This document shows, in pieces, positions 34,261 to 42,326 of a DNA stretch of 64,000 bases. The stretch spans positions 1 through 64,000 of the forward strand of contig JBLINY010000008.1 in assembly GCA_047638695.1 (NCBI GenBank). Reading direction: 5' to 3'. The notes below the pieces were generated by a model. The model searched no databases, was not told the DNA's origin, and was given only the letters and a program-made list of their open reading frames with translations. The first letter of the stretch is position 1. Each line of letters starts with the position of its first letter. The position numbers were made by a program, and so were the translations under genes. This DNA comes from JAHECQ01 sp047638695 (lineage in GTDB: Bacteria; Actinomycetota; Acidimicrobiia; Acidimicrobiales; SZUA-35).

Positions 34261-34667
34261 CCCGGGCCCTGCTCGCGAACCGCGACGGCCTGCACAGTGA
34301 AGTCCCAGCCAGGCGAAATCGGAAGCCACCGCTCGAATCGAGCATCGACCTCGACCGTCACGACCTCATCTGTGAGCACACACCGAACCGCACCTGTCTG
34401 GTCACCAAGTCGGCCTGCCAACAGGGTCGAACGCACCGACTCGAATCGACGCTCACATGCACCGACAGCCGAACCCATTGGCGCCCCAGCGCGAGCTGCC
34501 TCCAACGTCGCCGAGCGCAAGACTCCCCGTCCGTACTGCCACATCGCGAACTGGACGATCAGGGTCACGAACACAAGCAACATGCCAATCGCTGCCACGG
34601 TCGAAAGCGCCGCCGATCCGCGCTCGGTCGGCGACGCACCGCCGACAGTTCGAAGCTGGCTAGACAC
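34257..34667 (-). CDS. TadE/TadF-like pseudopilin
   Basis: About 136 residues: TERGSAALSTVAAIGMLLVF, a prepilin-like helix with Ser instead of the usual Glu at +5, then ATLEAARAGA and a C-terminal domain with two cysteines. I chose GTG 34667, which overlaps the pilin stop (GTGTCTAG). It probably belongs to the minor pilins of the Tad system. Confidence 0.7.
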   Translation of the reverse strand: MSSQLRTVGGASPTERGSAALSTVAAIGMLLVFVTLIVQFAMWQYGRGVLRSATLEAARAGAPMGSAVGACERRFESVRSTLLAGRLGDQTGAVRCVLTDEVVTVEVDARFERWLPISPGWDFTVQAVAVREQGPG

Positions 34668-34878
34668 CAAGTTGGCCGCGGATGGCAGCGATGAGATCAA
34701 GACCGACGCCCTCGAGCGCCGCGAACAATGCGACCAGCACCCCGATCGAGAGCGCACTGATCCCTAGCCACTCGACCACTCCCGAACCACGTTCGGACCA
34801 TCGATCGGTCGAGCTGCTTCGCCCGTCACTCACTCGCCGCTCTATCGCCTCGGCTACGAGCGTTTGGTACATCAACAT
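34660..34878 (-). CDS. Flp-type major pilin candidate
   Basis: A 72-residue protein: a 33-residue leader containing WSERGSG, then the hydrophobic helix VVEWLGISALSIGVLVALFA and a short hydrophilic end. Size, Glu at +5 after Gly, and position between tadC and tadE fit a Flp pilin. AGGGAG seven bases before ATG 34878 is a good ribosome binding site, which is unusual here and fits a highly expressed structural protein. An upstream in-frame GTG exists at 34881. Confidence 0.75.
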   Translation of the reverse strand: MLMYQTLVAEAIERRVSDGRSSSTDRWSERGSGVVEWLGISALSIGVLVALFAALEGVGLDLIAAIRGQLGV

Positions 34879-34942
34879 CACACTTCTCCCTGTTGGTTTT
34901 CGTCGCTGGCTGCGACCATCGAGGTTGTTCTCTGGCTTCTGT

Positions 34943-35884
34943 TCACCGGATTGGGCCCACTACGAGCGATGGCAACGCGGCGGCCACGAACAGCATCATC
35001 ACGGGCGCTATCAGCAACAGCAGCGGCACCAACATCGCGGTCCGACGCTTCACCGCGCTTCGGGCAATCTCATCCCGCCGTTCGGCCCGCAGCCCCTCGC
35101 CGATGGCAAGCAACGAAGACGCCACATCGCCTCCCGATTGGGCGGACGCAGCAAGCAATCGATAAAGACGAGCGGCCGACGGCTCGGGCGTAGTCGCGGC
35201 CAGCCGGGTGTAGGCCTCTTGCGGGACCACGCCGCCCCCCATCCAGCCCAACGCCTCACGTAGTTCGGTGGCGACCGGGCCATGGCCCCGAGTGGCGACC
35301 GAGCGGACAGCCTCCACTGGGCCGTGCCCGGTCCGAAGATGGACTGCAACAAGGTGGGCGACGGTGTAGACCTCGGTCCGCATACGTCCCCGCCGCTCGT
35401 CAATAGCGCGCGTGATTCGGTTTCGTTCCATCGTGGCTCCCGGAAAACCAAAAGCCAGCATCATGAGCAAGGTGCCCGAAATCGATCCGAACACGATCAG
35501 CCCGAGGAACGTGCCCAACGCAAGTCCGCCCACGGCGCCGCACAGCTGACGAATCCGATGTTGCACCGAGTCGGTCTCAGCAATGCCGGCCTGTCGCAAC
35601 CGCAACGTCAAGCGTTCGTTGTCGGTCGCATCCACGATGCCGGCCAGCCGCCCGGCGATTTCTCGAGCCGTGGGGCCAAAGACGCGCGTCGCCACCGACC
35701 GTTCGTCGACCGTGACTAACGAAACCACCTCCGCCGTTGCATGACCGGTACCCAAGCGGGATCGACCAAGCGAGGCATACGGACCGATCCGTCCCGCCAG
35801 TCTCTTGCGGGGCGGGGCGATGAGTCGAACAAACAGCGCAGCCGTGCATGCTGCGGCCAGCGCCGGCCCTATCTGCGACGTCAT
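34943..35884 (-). CDS. TadC-like pilus platform protein (T2SSF)
   Basis: A 313-residue type II secretion F-domain protein: hydrophobic helices near residues 105-145 (LCGAVGGLALGTFLGLIVF) and at the C-terminus (MLVPLLLLIAPVMMLFV), with the cytoplasmic helical bundle between them (LVAVHLRTGHGPVEAVRSVA, AQSGGDVASSL). With TadB it forms the inner-membrane platform for pilus assembly. The start shares bases with the TadB stop (TGATG). Confidence 0.85.
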   Translation of the reverse strand: MTSQIGPALAAACTAALFVRLIAPPRKRLAGRIGPYASLGRSRLGTGHATAEVVSLVTVDERSVATRVFGPTAREIAGRLAGIVDATDNERLTLRLRQAGIAETDSVQHRIRQLCGAVGGLALGTFLGLIVFGSISGTLLMMLAFGFPGATMERNRITRAIDERRGRMRTEVYTVAHLVAVHLRTGHGPVEAVRSVATRGHGPVATELREALGWMGGGVVPQEAYTRLAATTPEPSAARLYRLLAASAQSGGDVASSLLAIGEGLRAERRDEIARSAVKRRTAMLVPLLLLIAPVMMLFVAAALPSLVVGPIR

Positions 35885-36765
35885 CACGCCGGCCCGAGCG
35901 TTCGGGCTTCGGTCGGCGCACGACCGAGACGACGAATCACGAGCAGCCCGACAATCGAAAGACTTCCACCCAACAGGACGACAAACCACCCCGCAGGTGA
36001 CTGATAGAAGAGGCGATAGTCGCCCGATGTACTGCAGAGCATTGCCAGAACGGCGAATGGCAGCAGCGCCGCGCCGCGGGCCTCGAGCTTAGTTTCGAGC
36101 TGCGCCGTCTCGATCTCTTCGACGAGTCGAAGATCGTCCGTTGTCGCCGAGGCCAGATCATCAAGAATGTCGATGACCACCGACGACCCCTGATCGAAGG
36201 CGACCAGGATCACCTCGACGATTCGATCGGACACGGGGTCGGCCAACTCAGCTTGGACGACCTCGAGCGCGGCCCGCTGATCGAGAGCAGCAGCCAGCAT
36301 CTGGTAACGAGCGAAAGATGGCCGCAAAGGCAGCGGTCCGGTTGCAGCTAGCTGACACAGACCGGCATGCACCGAGAGACTGGCCCGCAGATGTGTGAGC
36401 AGGTCTCGCAGCGCGTCGGGCCAGGCGGCAAGGCGCGCCGCCGTTTGTCGACGCCGTCGCTGCGACAACACAAGAAAGGGAGCCGAGCCGGCCAAACCGG
36501 CACCGAGCAAACCCAGGGGTGGCACACCGGTGAGGCCGACGGTTGCGATCAGACCAACGACGGCACAGCCAAAGCTCAGTAGCGTCGCCTGCAACATCGT
36601 GACTTGCGTGCCCGTCTGAGCCAGCCAGGCGCGAGCTTCACCCACCCGCGATGTGGGCCGGGCAATGTCCACTCGTCGACGCCGTGCCATCAGACGTACG
36701 CCAACCATCTGACCAACGATCAGGTAGACGAAACTTCCTGCTCCAAGCCCCGCGAGCAGCCTCAT
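35884..36765 (-). CDS. TadB-like pilus platform protein (T2SSF)
   Basis: A 293-residue F-domain protein: N-terminal helix (LLAGLGAGSFVYLIVGQMVG), a second pair near 60-100, the cytoplasmic domain (PDALRDLLTHLRASLSVHAG) and a C-terminal helix (GWFVVLLGGSLSIVGLLV). It partners with TadC and the ATPase TadA. Overlaps the ATPase gene by an ATGA junction. Confidence 0.85.
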   Translation of the reverse strand: MRLLAGLGAGSFVYLIVGQMVGVRLMARRRRVDIARPTSRVGEARAWLAQTGTQVTMLQATLLSFGCAVVGLIATVGLTGVPPLGLLGAGLAGSAPFLVLSQRRRRQTAARLAAWPDALRDLLTHLRASLSVHAGLCQLAATGPLPLRPSFARYQMLAAALDQRAALEVVQAELADPVSDRIVEVILVAFDQGSSVVIDILDDLASATTDDLRLVEEIETAQLETKLEARGAALLPFAVLAMLCSTSGDYRLFYQSPAGWFVVLLGGSLSIVGLLVIRRLGRAPTEARTLGPA

Positions 36766-38054
36766 ACCAGGGCCGCCCGGCCCTCGAGCAGGTCGGCGAC
36801 GACAAGCCCCAGTGGCCGCAGCACACGGTTCAGGCGTTGCTCCAACTCAACGGGGAGGGGTGTTCCCGTCCACCTCAGCGGTGCCCCAAAGTCCTCACGA
36901 GCAAAGATTGGTTCAACCGTGAAATCGAGTTCTGTTCCTTGAAGCGGTGGCACCGCCACCACCTCCATAACCTGACGTCGGCCACCTACTCCATCACTGT
37001 TGGCCGACGTCGGCTCCTTGGCAACGTGCACCACAAGATCAATGATCGAACTAAAGACGTGCCGTACCTGGTCGACCATGACGTTGGGCCCGGCCATCAC
37101 CGCGGTCGAGACCAGCGCCTGCAGACCCTGGCGGGCGCCGTTTGCGTGAATTGTGGTGAGCAATCCGCAACCAGCATTGCCGGCTCGGGTGAGGTCGTAG
37201 GCCTCCTCGCCCCGCGTCTCACCCACGATGATGAGATCAGGACGCATACCTAACGACATCCGCACAAGGTCTCTCAGACTGATGGCGCCAAGACCGTCGG
37301 GACCGGGCGACCGAGTTCGCCAGCGGGCCGCGTGAAGATGATCAACCGAGAGCTCAGGGGTTTCTTCGCAGGCGATCGCTCGAAGCCCAGCGGGAGCCGA
37401 CCGCAGCATGGCGTTCAGCAACGTCGTCTTGCCCGAACCGGGCTGACCTGTCACCAGAACTCCGGTCGGAGTGCGCAGTGCAGCCGTAAGCAGGGAAGCA
37501 GCGTTGGCATCGATCGCTCCCCAACCAATGAGCTCATCGAGCGTCTCACGCCGCGTTAGATAGCGACGCAGAGTCACGTCGATGCGATCCGCGATCGGAG
37601 GGACAACCACTCCCAGCCGGCCTCGACCGTTCAACACCTGTGTCTGCACCACCGGTCGACTCTCGTCGACTGAGGCGCCCACGGTGGCCAACAGCTTCGA
37701 GATGGCGTGTGTAACTTCTTCTTCGCTAACCGGCTCGGAGTGAGCAACCAATCGCCCCCGAGCATCGATGTAGCTGACCTGGTCGCCATGAATAATCAGC
37801 TCTTCGTAGGGGAGCGAGTCATCGAGGAACGGCGTGAGCGGGCCGTAGTCGAGGATGGAACAGACGAGCCGATCGACCATGGCCCCCGGATCGTGCAGAG
37901 GACGACGACTGCCACCCGCTGTCGCTTCGTGCTGATAGTCGTCGACCAGGCGTCGGACCAGATTGGTCACGGCGGTTCGTTCGCCCGAGTCAACCTCGAG
38001 AACTTGAATGTTCTCGAGCGCCTGGCGCCGGAGGTCTTCGTATACCGCGGTCAC
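36762..38054 (-). CDS. TadA/CpaF-type pilus assembly ATPase
   Basis: A 430-residue secretion ATPase: N-terminal helical domain, LIIHGDQVSYID, then Walker A GQPGSGKTTLLNAM, the Asp-box region (RAIACEETPEL), Walker B-like RPDLIIVGETRGEEAYD and the His box TTIHANGARQGL. It powers Flp pilus extension. GTG 38054 overlaps the CpaE-like stop (GTGA). A longer frame to 38480 is a shadow over that gene. Confidence 0.92.
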   Translation of the reverse strand: MTAVYEDLRRQALENIQVLEVDSGERTAVTNLVRRLVDDYQHEATAGGSRRPLHDPGAMVDRLVCSILDYGPLTPFLDDSLPYEELIIHGDQVSYIDARGRLVAHSEPVSEEEVTHAISKLLATVGASVDESRPVVQTQVLNGRGRLGVVVPPIADRIDVTLRRYLTRRETLDELIGWGAIDANAASLLTAALRTPTGVLVTGQPGSGKTTLLNAMLRSAPAGLRAIACEETPELSVDHLHAARWRTRSPGPDGLGAISLRDLVRMSLGMRPDLIIVGETRGEEAYDLTRAGNAGCGLLTTIHANGARQGLQALVSTAVMAGPNVMVDQVRHVFSSIIDLVVHVAKEPTSANSDGVGGRRQVMEVVAVPPLQGTELDFTVEPIFAREDFGAPLRWTGTPLPVELEQRLNRVLRPLGLVVADLLEGRAALV

Positions 38055-39298
38055 GCGTGCACCGACTCTTGGGGACCCGCGGCCAGCGTGGCTGCAAGCC
38101 GGGTGATGGCAGAATGGAACGGACCACTGACCGCCAACGATGCGTCCCAGGCGGCTCTTTCGACCCGTCGATCGCGGCCGACCACAATGATCTGACCGAT
38201 CCGGTCGCCGGCAATTGAACGCAACTGATCGACCAGCTGACACTGGGCCGATAAAGATGACGGCGCTCGGTTCATCACAACATCGACTGGTGTGTCGCCA
38301 ATCAAAGACAACGCGTCGACCAGCCAATCGACGAATCGCAGAAGCCCAGTGCTTGTGCCATCGCAGACGGCTACAACATGGTCTGCTCGAGCGGCAGCAA
38401 GGCGACTGACTTCGTACCGATCGACATAACGAGAGAGGTCCTCGAGTTGGGGACCAAGTCGCACAACAACGCTGGGCCACTGGGCTGACAGCTCGGCAAC
38501 GAGCTCGCCCACGTCCTCCGCTCGAACCAGCGACCAGTCGTCGCGAGACGCAAGACCGACGATCACATCGAACGGCAGCGGCGGCCCGCCGATAGCCGAG
38601 GTCGCCAAGCAGTTCGCCAGGCCGGCCTCAAGACTGGCCTCGAGTTCGGTCGAGGGCTGGGCTTCGGTTGGATCCATCGAGGAGCTCTCGTTGCGAGCAA
38701 CGTCGACGGCAGCAAGGAGGTGGGGGTGAAGCCCGAGACCCAAACGGCGAGCAAGTGATGGATGGGTTTCGTCAACATCGACAACAACAGGACGACGACC
38801 AAACCGAGACAACCCGAGAGCTGTCGCCAGGGTCACCTCTGTAGCTCCCGATCCAGCTGGACCACCGACGGCGACAACATGCCGATCCTCAACGGCCCGA
38901 CGAGTCGGCAGTCCGCTGGTGAGATCCTCGAACCGCTGCCGCAGGTTCGGGTCAGGCAAGCTCAGGCGGGCGAGGTCGAGCAGCTCTTCGCTGGTGACGC
39001 TTGCCGGCGAGTGGCAGTCGATACCGACGCGATCGAGTAGGCGGCGACCGGCACCTTCGCCCTCGGCCGGATCGTACAGACCGACGACTCGCAGGCCCAG
39101 ATCGCGTGCCTGGTTGACGAACGGTGCCGACAACCAGCTGGTGTCGTCATCGACAATCACGACATCGATGCCGGCACCAAAGGCATCGCGGCCCTCGTGT
39201 AGCAAACTCACCGTCACATCAGCGACATGATCTCGACAATGCCGTTGCAAGTCGCCCCGCCAAGAACGGCCGCTCAGGGCAACCCCGAGATGCATCAC
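38051..39298 (-). CDS. CpaE-like (MinD/ParA superfamily) pilus protein with degenerate P-loop
   Basis: A 415-residue protein with an N-terminal receiver-like part (VVIVDDDTSWL) and a MinD/ParA-like C-terminal part. The P-loop region reads VGGPAGSGATEVTLATALG, without the GK(T/S) lysine, while VVVDVDETHPSLAR resembles Walker A'. CpaE localises the pilus apparatus in other bacteria; ATP binding here may be lost. The start is GTG 39298 or ATG 39295, overlapping the CpaB-like stop. Confidence 0.78.
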   Translation of the reverse strand: MMHLGVALSGRSWRGDLQRHCRDHVADVTVSLLHEGRDAFGAGIDVVIVDDDTSWLSAPFVNQARDLGLRVVGLYDPAEGEGAGRRLLDRVGIDCHSPASVTSEELLDLARLSLPDPNLRQRFEDLTSGLPTRRAVEDRHVVAVGGPAGSGATEVTLATALGLSRFGRRPVVVDVDETHPSLARRLGLGLHPHLLAAVDVARNESSSMDPTEAQPSTELEASLEAGLANCLATSAIGGPPLPFDVIVGLASRDDWSLVRAEDVGELVAELSAQWPSVVVRLGPQLEDLSRYVDRYEVSRLAAARADHVVAVCDGTSTGLLRFVDWLVDALSLIGDTPVDVVMNRAPSSLSAQCQLVDQLRSIAGDRIGQIIVVGRDRRVERAAWDASLAVSGPFHSAITRLAATLAAGPQESVHA

Positions 39299-39963
39299 GA
39301 CTGATCCAGTTCGGCACCACTCGACCTCGCGTCGAGTTGCCAGGACGTCACCGCGGGAGCTCCCGTCGACCGAACGATTTCGACGTCGGCCACTCTGAGG
39401 GCGGCTACCAGAGCCAACGCTTGCTGCTCGTCAACTTCGATCGTCAGGAACGCTGCACCGAGTGAACCGCCGAATCCTGTTGCGACTGCAGCTGGTAGTC
39501 GAGCAACGCCAACATCGGTAACTACGAATACCGGCCGGCCAGACTCGCCGATCCCGATCACGTCGACACGGTCGCCGGTTGCCAGTGCCAGTCCTGCGAG
39601 AACCCGATCAGCGACCGGAAGGCTGAAGGTCCGCTGACCCAACCCAGTATCCAGGGGTGCCAGATCTGAGCGCAGAATCGGCTCCCCCGCTCCGATCGGA
39701 CGTCGAATCTGCGCCGAAGCAAAGTCACCCGGAGCGAGAAAGTGGACGACCAGAGGGTCGGAGGCCGGCAACGTGACGGAGCGAAGGTGGTGTAGCTCCA
39801 CCGCCGCCCCCCGGCTCAGGTCCGCGTCGGCCACCAGCACCTCGACGGTGGCCGACCGGTCGCGCAAGACCGAGCTAACGGCCGCAAAGGTTGTGAGCGC
39901 AGCCACAACCATGAGGCCATGGGCAAACGAGAATCGGGTAGAGAACCGATGGTTCAACTGCAT
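39295..39963 (-). CDS. CpaB/RcpC-like SAF-domain pilus protein
   Basis: A 222-residue protein: one N-terminal helix (GLMVVAALTTFAAVSSVL), then a SAF domain (EVLVADADLSRGAAVELHHL, GEPILRSDLAP) and a RcpC-type C-terminus (GDRVDVIGIGE). First gene of the Tad operon. ATG 39963 lies eight bases after TACGTT (39977-39972), so the operon promoter is probably there. No prepilin peptidase (TadV) follows in this window. Confidence 0.8.
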   Translation of the reverse strand: MQLNHRFSTRFSFAHGLMVVAALTTFAAVSSVLRDRSATVEVLVADADLSRGAAVELHHLRSVTLPASDPLVVHFLAPGDFASAQIRRPIGAGEPILRSDLAPLDTGLGQRTFSLPVADRVLAGLALATGDRVDVIGIGESGRPVFVVTDVGVARLPAAVATGFGGSLGAAFLTIEVDEQQALALVAALRVADVEIVRSTGAPAVTSWQLDARSSGAELDQS

Positions 39964-40151
39964 GACGATCGAACGTAGAGATCGGTCGATCCAAGAGGAA
40001 GGGAGTTCGCAGCCCGTTGACAAGCCCTTGGGCCCGTGCATCCCCGGGACCAATACGTGCGATCGATGATGCGGTGAGCGTCGCCATGCCCTACCAGAAG
40101 TGGGCAGTCACCGATTCAACAGCACTCAGGAGTAATTTGCGATGCTTTGAG

Positions 40152-40180
40152 TTCACACTTGTGGTGGTAGACGCTACCCT
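40152..40180 (+). promoter_or_regulatory. Promoter for the BldC-like gene
   Basis: TTCACA (40152-40157) and TACCCT (40175-40180) with a 17-base spacer. The ATG at 40189 lies eight bases after the -10, so the transcript probably begins at or next to the start codon. Confidence 0.6.
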
Positions 40181-40188
40181 CAGTGGTC

Positions 40189-40446
40189 ATGGTCCGAATA
40201 CAAGATGAACTGAGCGACGGCTGGGACGGCGTTCGGAAGGCCTATCCGCCGCTTCTCAACACGGCCCAAGTAGCCGAGATGCTCGATCTGAACGTGCGCA
40301 CGGTGTTGGCAATGGCCAACGACGGCCGCCTTCCCGCCAGCCGCCTGGCCGATTCCCGGAAGTACCACTTCCTTCTCGAGGACGTCATCAAGACGCTTCA
40401 GGCCAATCGGATTGCCGAGCACCAGGTCGACAACGTCAACACCTGA
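40189..40446 (+). CDS. BldC/MerR-like helix-turn-helix protein
   Basis: An 85-residue protein with one winged-helix HTH of the excisionase/BldC type: LLNTAQVAEMLDLNVRTVLA, then NDGRLPASRL and FLLEDV. Such proteins bind DNA cooperatively and control development in Streptomyces. Its N-terminus is acidic. It diverges from the Tad operon and may regulate it (inference from position only). Start ATG 40189 chosen over GTG 40183 by promoter spacing. Confidence 0.8.
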   Translation: MVRIQDELSDGWDGVRKAYPPLLNTAQVAEMLDLNVRTVLAMANDGRLPASRLADSRKYHFLLEDVIKTLQANRIAEHQVDNVNT

Positions 40447-40517
40447 ATAACGCTCAACACCTCAGCAACCCAACACCTAAGCAGCCCAAAACCCGCTCAA
40501 ACCGTCAACGAGGCGTT

Positions 40518-41033
40518 TCAGATTCGGGCAATCCAGGTGATCATCGGAAGCGGGAGAAGCCAGTGGCTGCCGTTGTGATCGACACCCTCCACGTGCGTTT
40601 CGCTGCATGCTCGCAGTCGACCAGACATTGGCGCCCCAATTCGTCGCGAGAGCGCGACGGCCTCTTGACTTACCAGCACTTCCCGTAGGCGCGCGACCAG
40701 GCTGCCCGGATGACCGGTACTAACGGAAATGGGGCGGGCCTGCCCACGGGTGAGGCGCACCCCGGCGATGGCCCACGTCGCGATATCGAAGCGTTCGCCA
40801 CCCAAATTCTCAAGCGTCACGAGCTCGCTCCCAACATGACAGATTCGCCCGACCAGCTGACGGTCGGGTAGTTCGATCATCAGCTCGACACCCTGAGAGC
40901 CAAGCCCCATGAGCGCCACCGGAAACGACGACGTGGATGCGTCGTGTTCGGCCTCGGCTGCTTCCGCGAACTCGCGCTCGCGGCGAACCTCTTGGCGAAC
41001 TTCGCGTACGACCCGCTCAGATCCTCTGTCCAT
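40518..41033 (-). CDS. Hypothetical protein with possible Sm-like/SH3-like barrel
   Basis: A 171-residue protein. After a charged helix (VRQEVRREREFAEAAEAEH) comes a beta-rich stretch (VELMIELPDRQLVGRICHVG, LVTLENLGGERFDIATWAI) that resembles a small barrel with a possible nucleic-acid-binding surface, then LVARLREVLVS and a basic C-terminus. I do not recognise a named family. It diverges from the LysM gene. Confidence 0.55.
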   Translation of the reverse strand: MDRGSERVVREVRQEVRREREFAEAAEAEHDASTSSFPVALMGLGSQGVELMIELPDRQLVGRICHVGSELVTLENLGGERFDIATWAIAGVRLTRGQARPISVSTGHPGSLVARLREVLVSQEAVALSRRIGAPMSGRLRACSETHVEGVDHNGSHWLLPLPMITWIARI

Positions 41034-41106
41034 GTGATGGTGATCGACGGCATCAGTGTCGGCCTTGACCAGCCAAGCAACTCTTCCTCTAAATCACTAT
41101 TAACGC

Positions 41107-41136
41107 TTGACAGATGTTATCAACGTTTGTTTATCT
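41107..41136 (+). promoter_or_regulatory. Promoter for the LysM-protein gene
   Basis: A consensus -35 TTGACA (41107-41112) and TTATCT (41131-41136), 18-base spacer, in an unusually A+T-rich stretch (41086-41142). The ATG at 41143 is six bases after the -10, again a leaderless arrangement. Confidence 0.6.
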
Positions 41137-41142
41137 TTAAAG

Positions 41143-41781
41143 ATGTTCAATCTACAAACCCCCGAAGATGCGATCGTGGCGCTCGCCGCAGCTACTGCGG
41201 TAAGTCTCGCCACGTGGCTCATCCTGAGTATTGGTGTCTGGTCGATCACCCTCCGTCATCTTTCCCTCGGACAAACAACCACCGTGGCCCGGCTACGGGC
41301 GTGGAGCATGCCCGGTTCACGACGGTTGGCACAGGCGCTCATGGTGGCCGGTCTTACCGGGACTGCGGCGTGCTCCCCAAGCGCTCAGGACACACCAACT
41401 CTGGTGTGGGTTGGCGACGTCGAGGCGGCCGAGACTTCAACAACACGGCCCTCAACAACACGGCCCTCAACAACGCCGCTAACACCACCAACCACTCAAG
41501 CCGCTGCTTCGACAACAGACCACGAGAACGCGATGAGCAACGTCGGCGTAGTAGAACCGCCAGCCGGCGGATCTGGCTTGGACGTCCACATCGTTCGCCA
41601 AGGAGAAAGCTTGTGGACCATCGCCCGTTCCACGGTCAGTGTCCGGTTAGGGCGCACCCCCACCGCAGCCGAAACTGCCGTGTACTGGCGACGACTCATT
41701 GACGACAACCGGTCCCGGTTGTTCTCGGGTCATCCCGACCTGATCCACCCTGGCGAGGAACTGATGTTGTCCTTTCCCTGA
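41143..41781 (+). CDS. LysM-domain secreted/anchored protein
   Basis: A 212-residue protein: an N-terminal membrane helix (IVALAAATAVSLATWLILSIG), a second weakly hydrophobic stretch ending in TGTAACS that could be a lipobox-like site, a Thr/Pro linker with a TTRPS repeat, and a C-terminal LysM domain (HIVRQGESLWTIARSTV, then HPGEELML) for peptidoglycan binding. It probably links the envelope to the cell wall. Start ATG 41143 chosen by the promoter. Confidence 0.75.
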   Translation: MFNLQTPEDAIVALAAATAVSLATWLILSIGVWSITLRHLSLGQTTTVARLRAWSMPGSRRLAQALMVAGLTGTAACSPSAQDTPTLVWVGDVEAAETSTTRPSTTRPSTTPLTPPTTQAAASTTDHENAMSNVGVVEPPAGGSGLDVHIVRQGESLWTIARSTVSVRLGRTPTAAETAVYWRRLIDDNRSRLFSGHPDLIHPGEELMLSFP

Positions 41782-41852
41782 CACCCATTCTCTCTCCCCC
41801 ACACAAACGCGCCGTATGGGAATCAGCTCGCCTGCCGAGGCGTTTCCCCTCC

Positions 41853-42281
41853 ATGGCCTCCATCACTGCTGAACTACTTTCCGACTTTCGGGTCGACATC
41901 ACCAACGGCACCCACCCCTGGCGAGCCGATGAACCAGCGAGCCTTGGCGGCGACAACACCGGACCTAACCCCTATGACCTTCTCCTTGGAGCGGTCGCCT
42001 CGTGCACAGTGATCACGCTGTCGATGTACACCAAGCGCAAGGGCATCGAGATGACTTCGCTCTCCGTCGAATACAGCTACGACAAGATCCACGCCAACGA
42101 CTGCGAGGCACGTGAGGACGATGCCGCTGGCATGGTCGACCACATTACGTCGCGCATCTTCATCGACGGCGACTTCGATGAGGAGACCCGCAACCGACTC
42201 ATCGGCATCGCTCAGCGTTGCCCGGTTCACAAGACGTTGGAGGCTGGCATTCACTTCGAAGAAACGATCTTCGCCGGCTAA
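41853..42281 (+). CDS. OsmC-family peroxide/thiol protein
   Basis: A 142-residue OsmC/Ohr-like protein: NPYDLLLGAVASCTVITLSMY with the first reactive Cys (C51) and RCPVHKTL with the second (C123). The two cysteines reduce organic or sulfur-derived peroxides in this family. Length is typical. It stands alone upstream of the MFS gene. Confidence 0.88.
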   Translation: MASITAELLSDFRVDITNGTHPWRADEPASLGGDNTGPNPYDLLLGAVASCTVITLSMYTKRKGIEMTSLSVEYSYDKIHANDCEAREDDAAGMVDHITSRIFIDGDFDEETRNRLIGIAQRCPVHKTLEAGIHFEETIFAG

Positions 42282-42326
42282 CACTGCTTCTCAAGATGGA
42301 GATCCGCGGGGCTAGCGTTGAGAACA

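Noticed and set aside
38055..38480. N-terminal extension of the pilus ATPase
   Set aside because: The extension lies wholly over the CpaE-like gene and reads as Arg/Ser-rich noise; GTG 38054 with a GTGA overlap is the better start.
41440..41490. TTRPS-coding 15-bp repeat in the LysM gene as a mobile or regulatory repeat
   Set aside because: It is a short in-frame linker repeat typical of wall-associated proteins and needs no other explanation.
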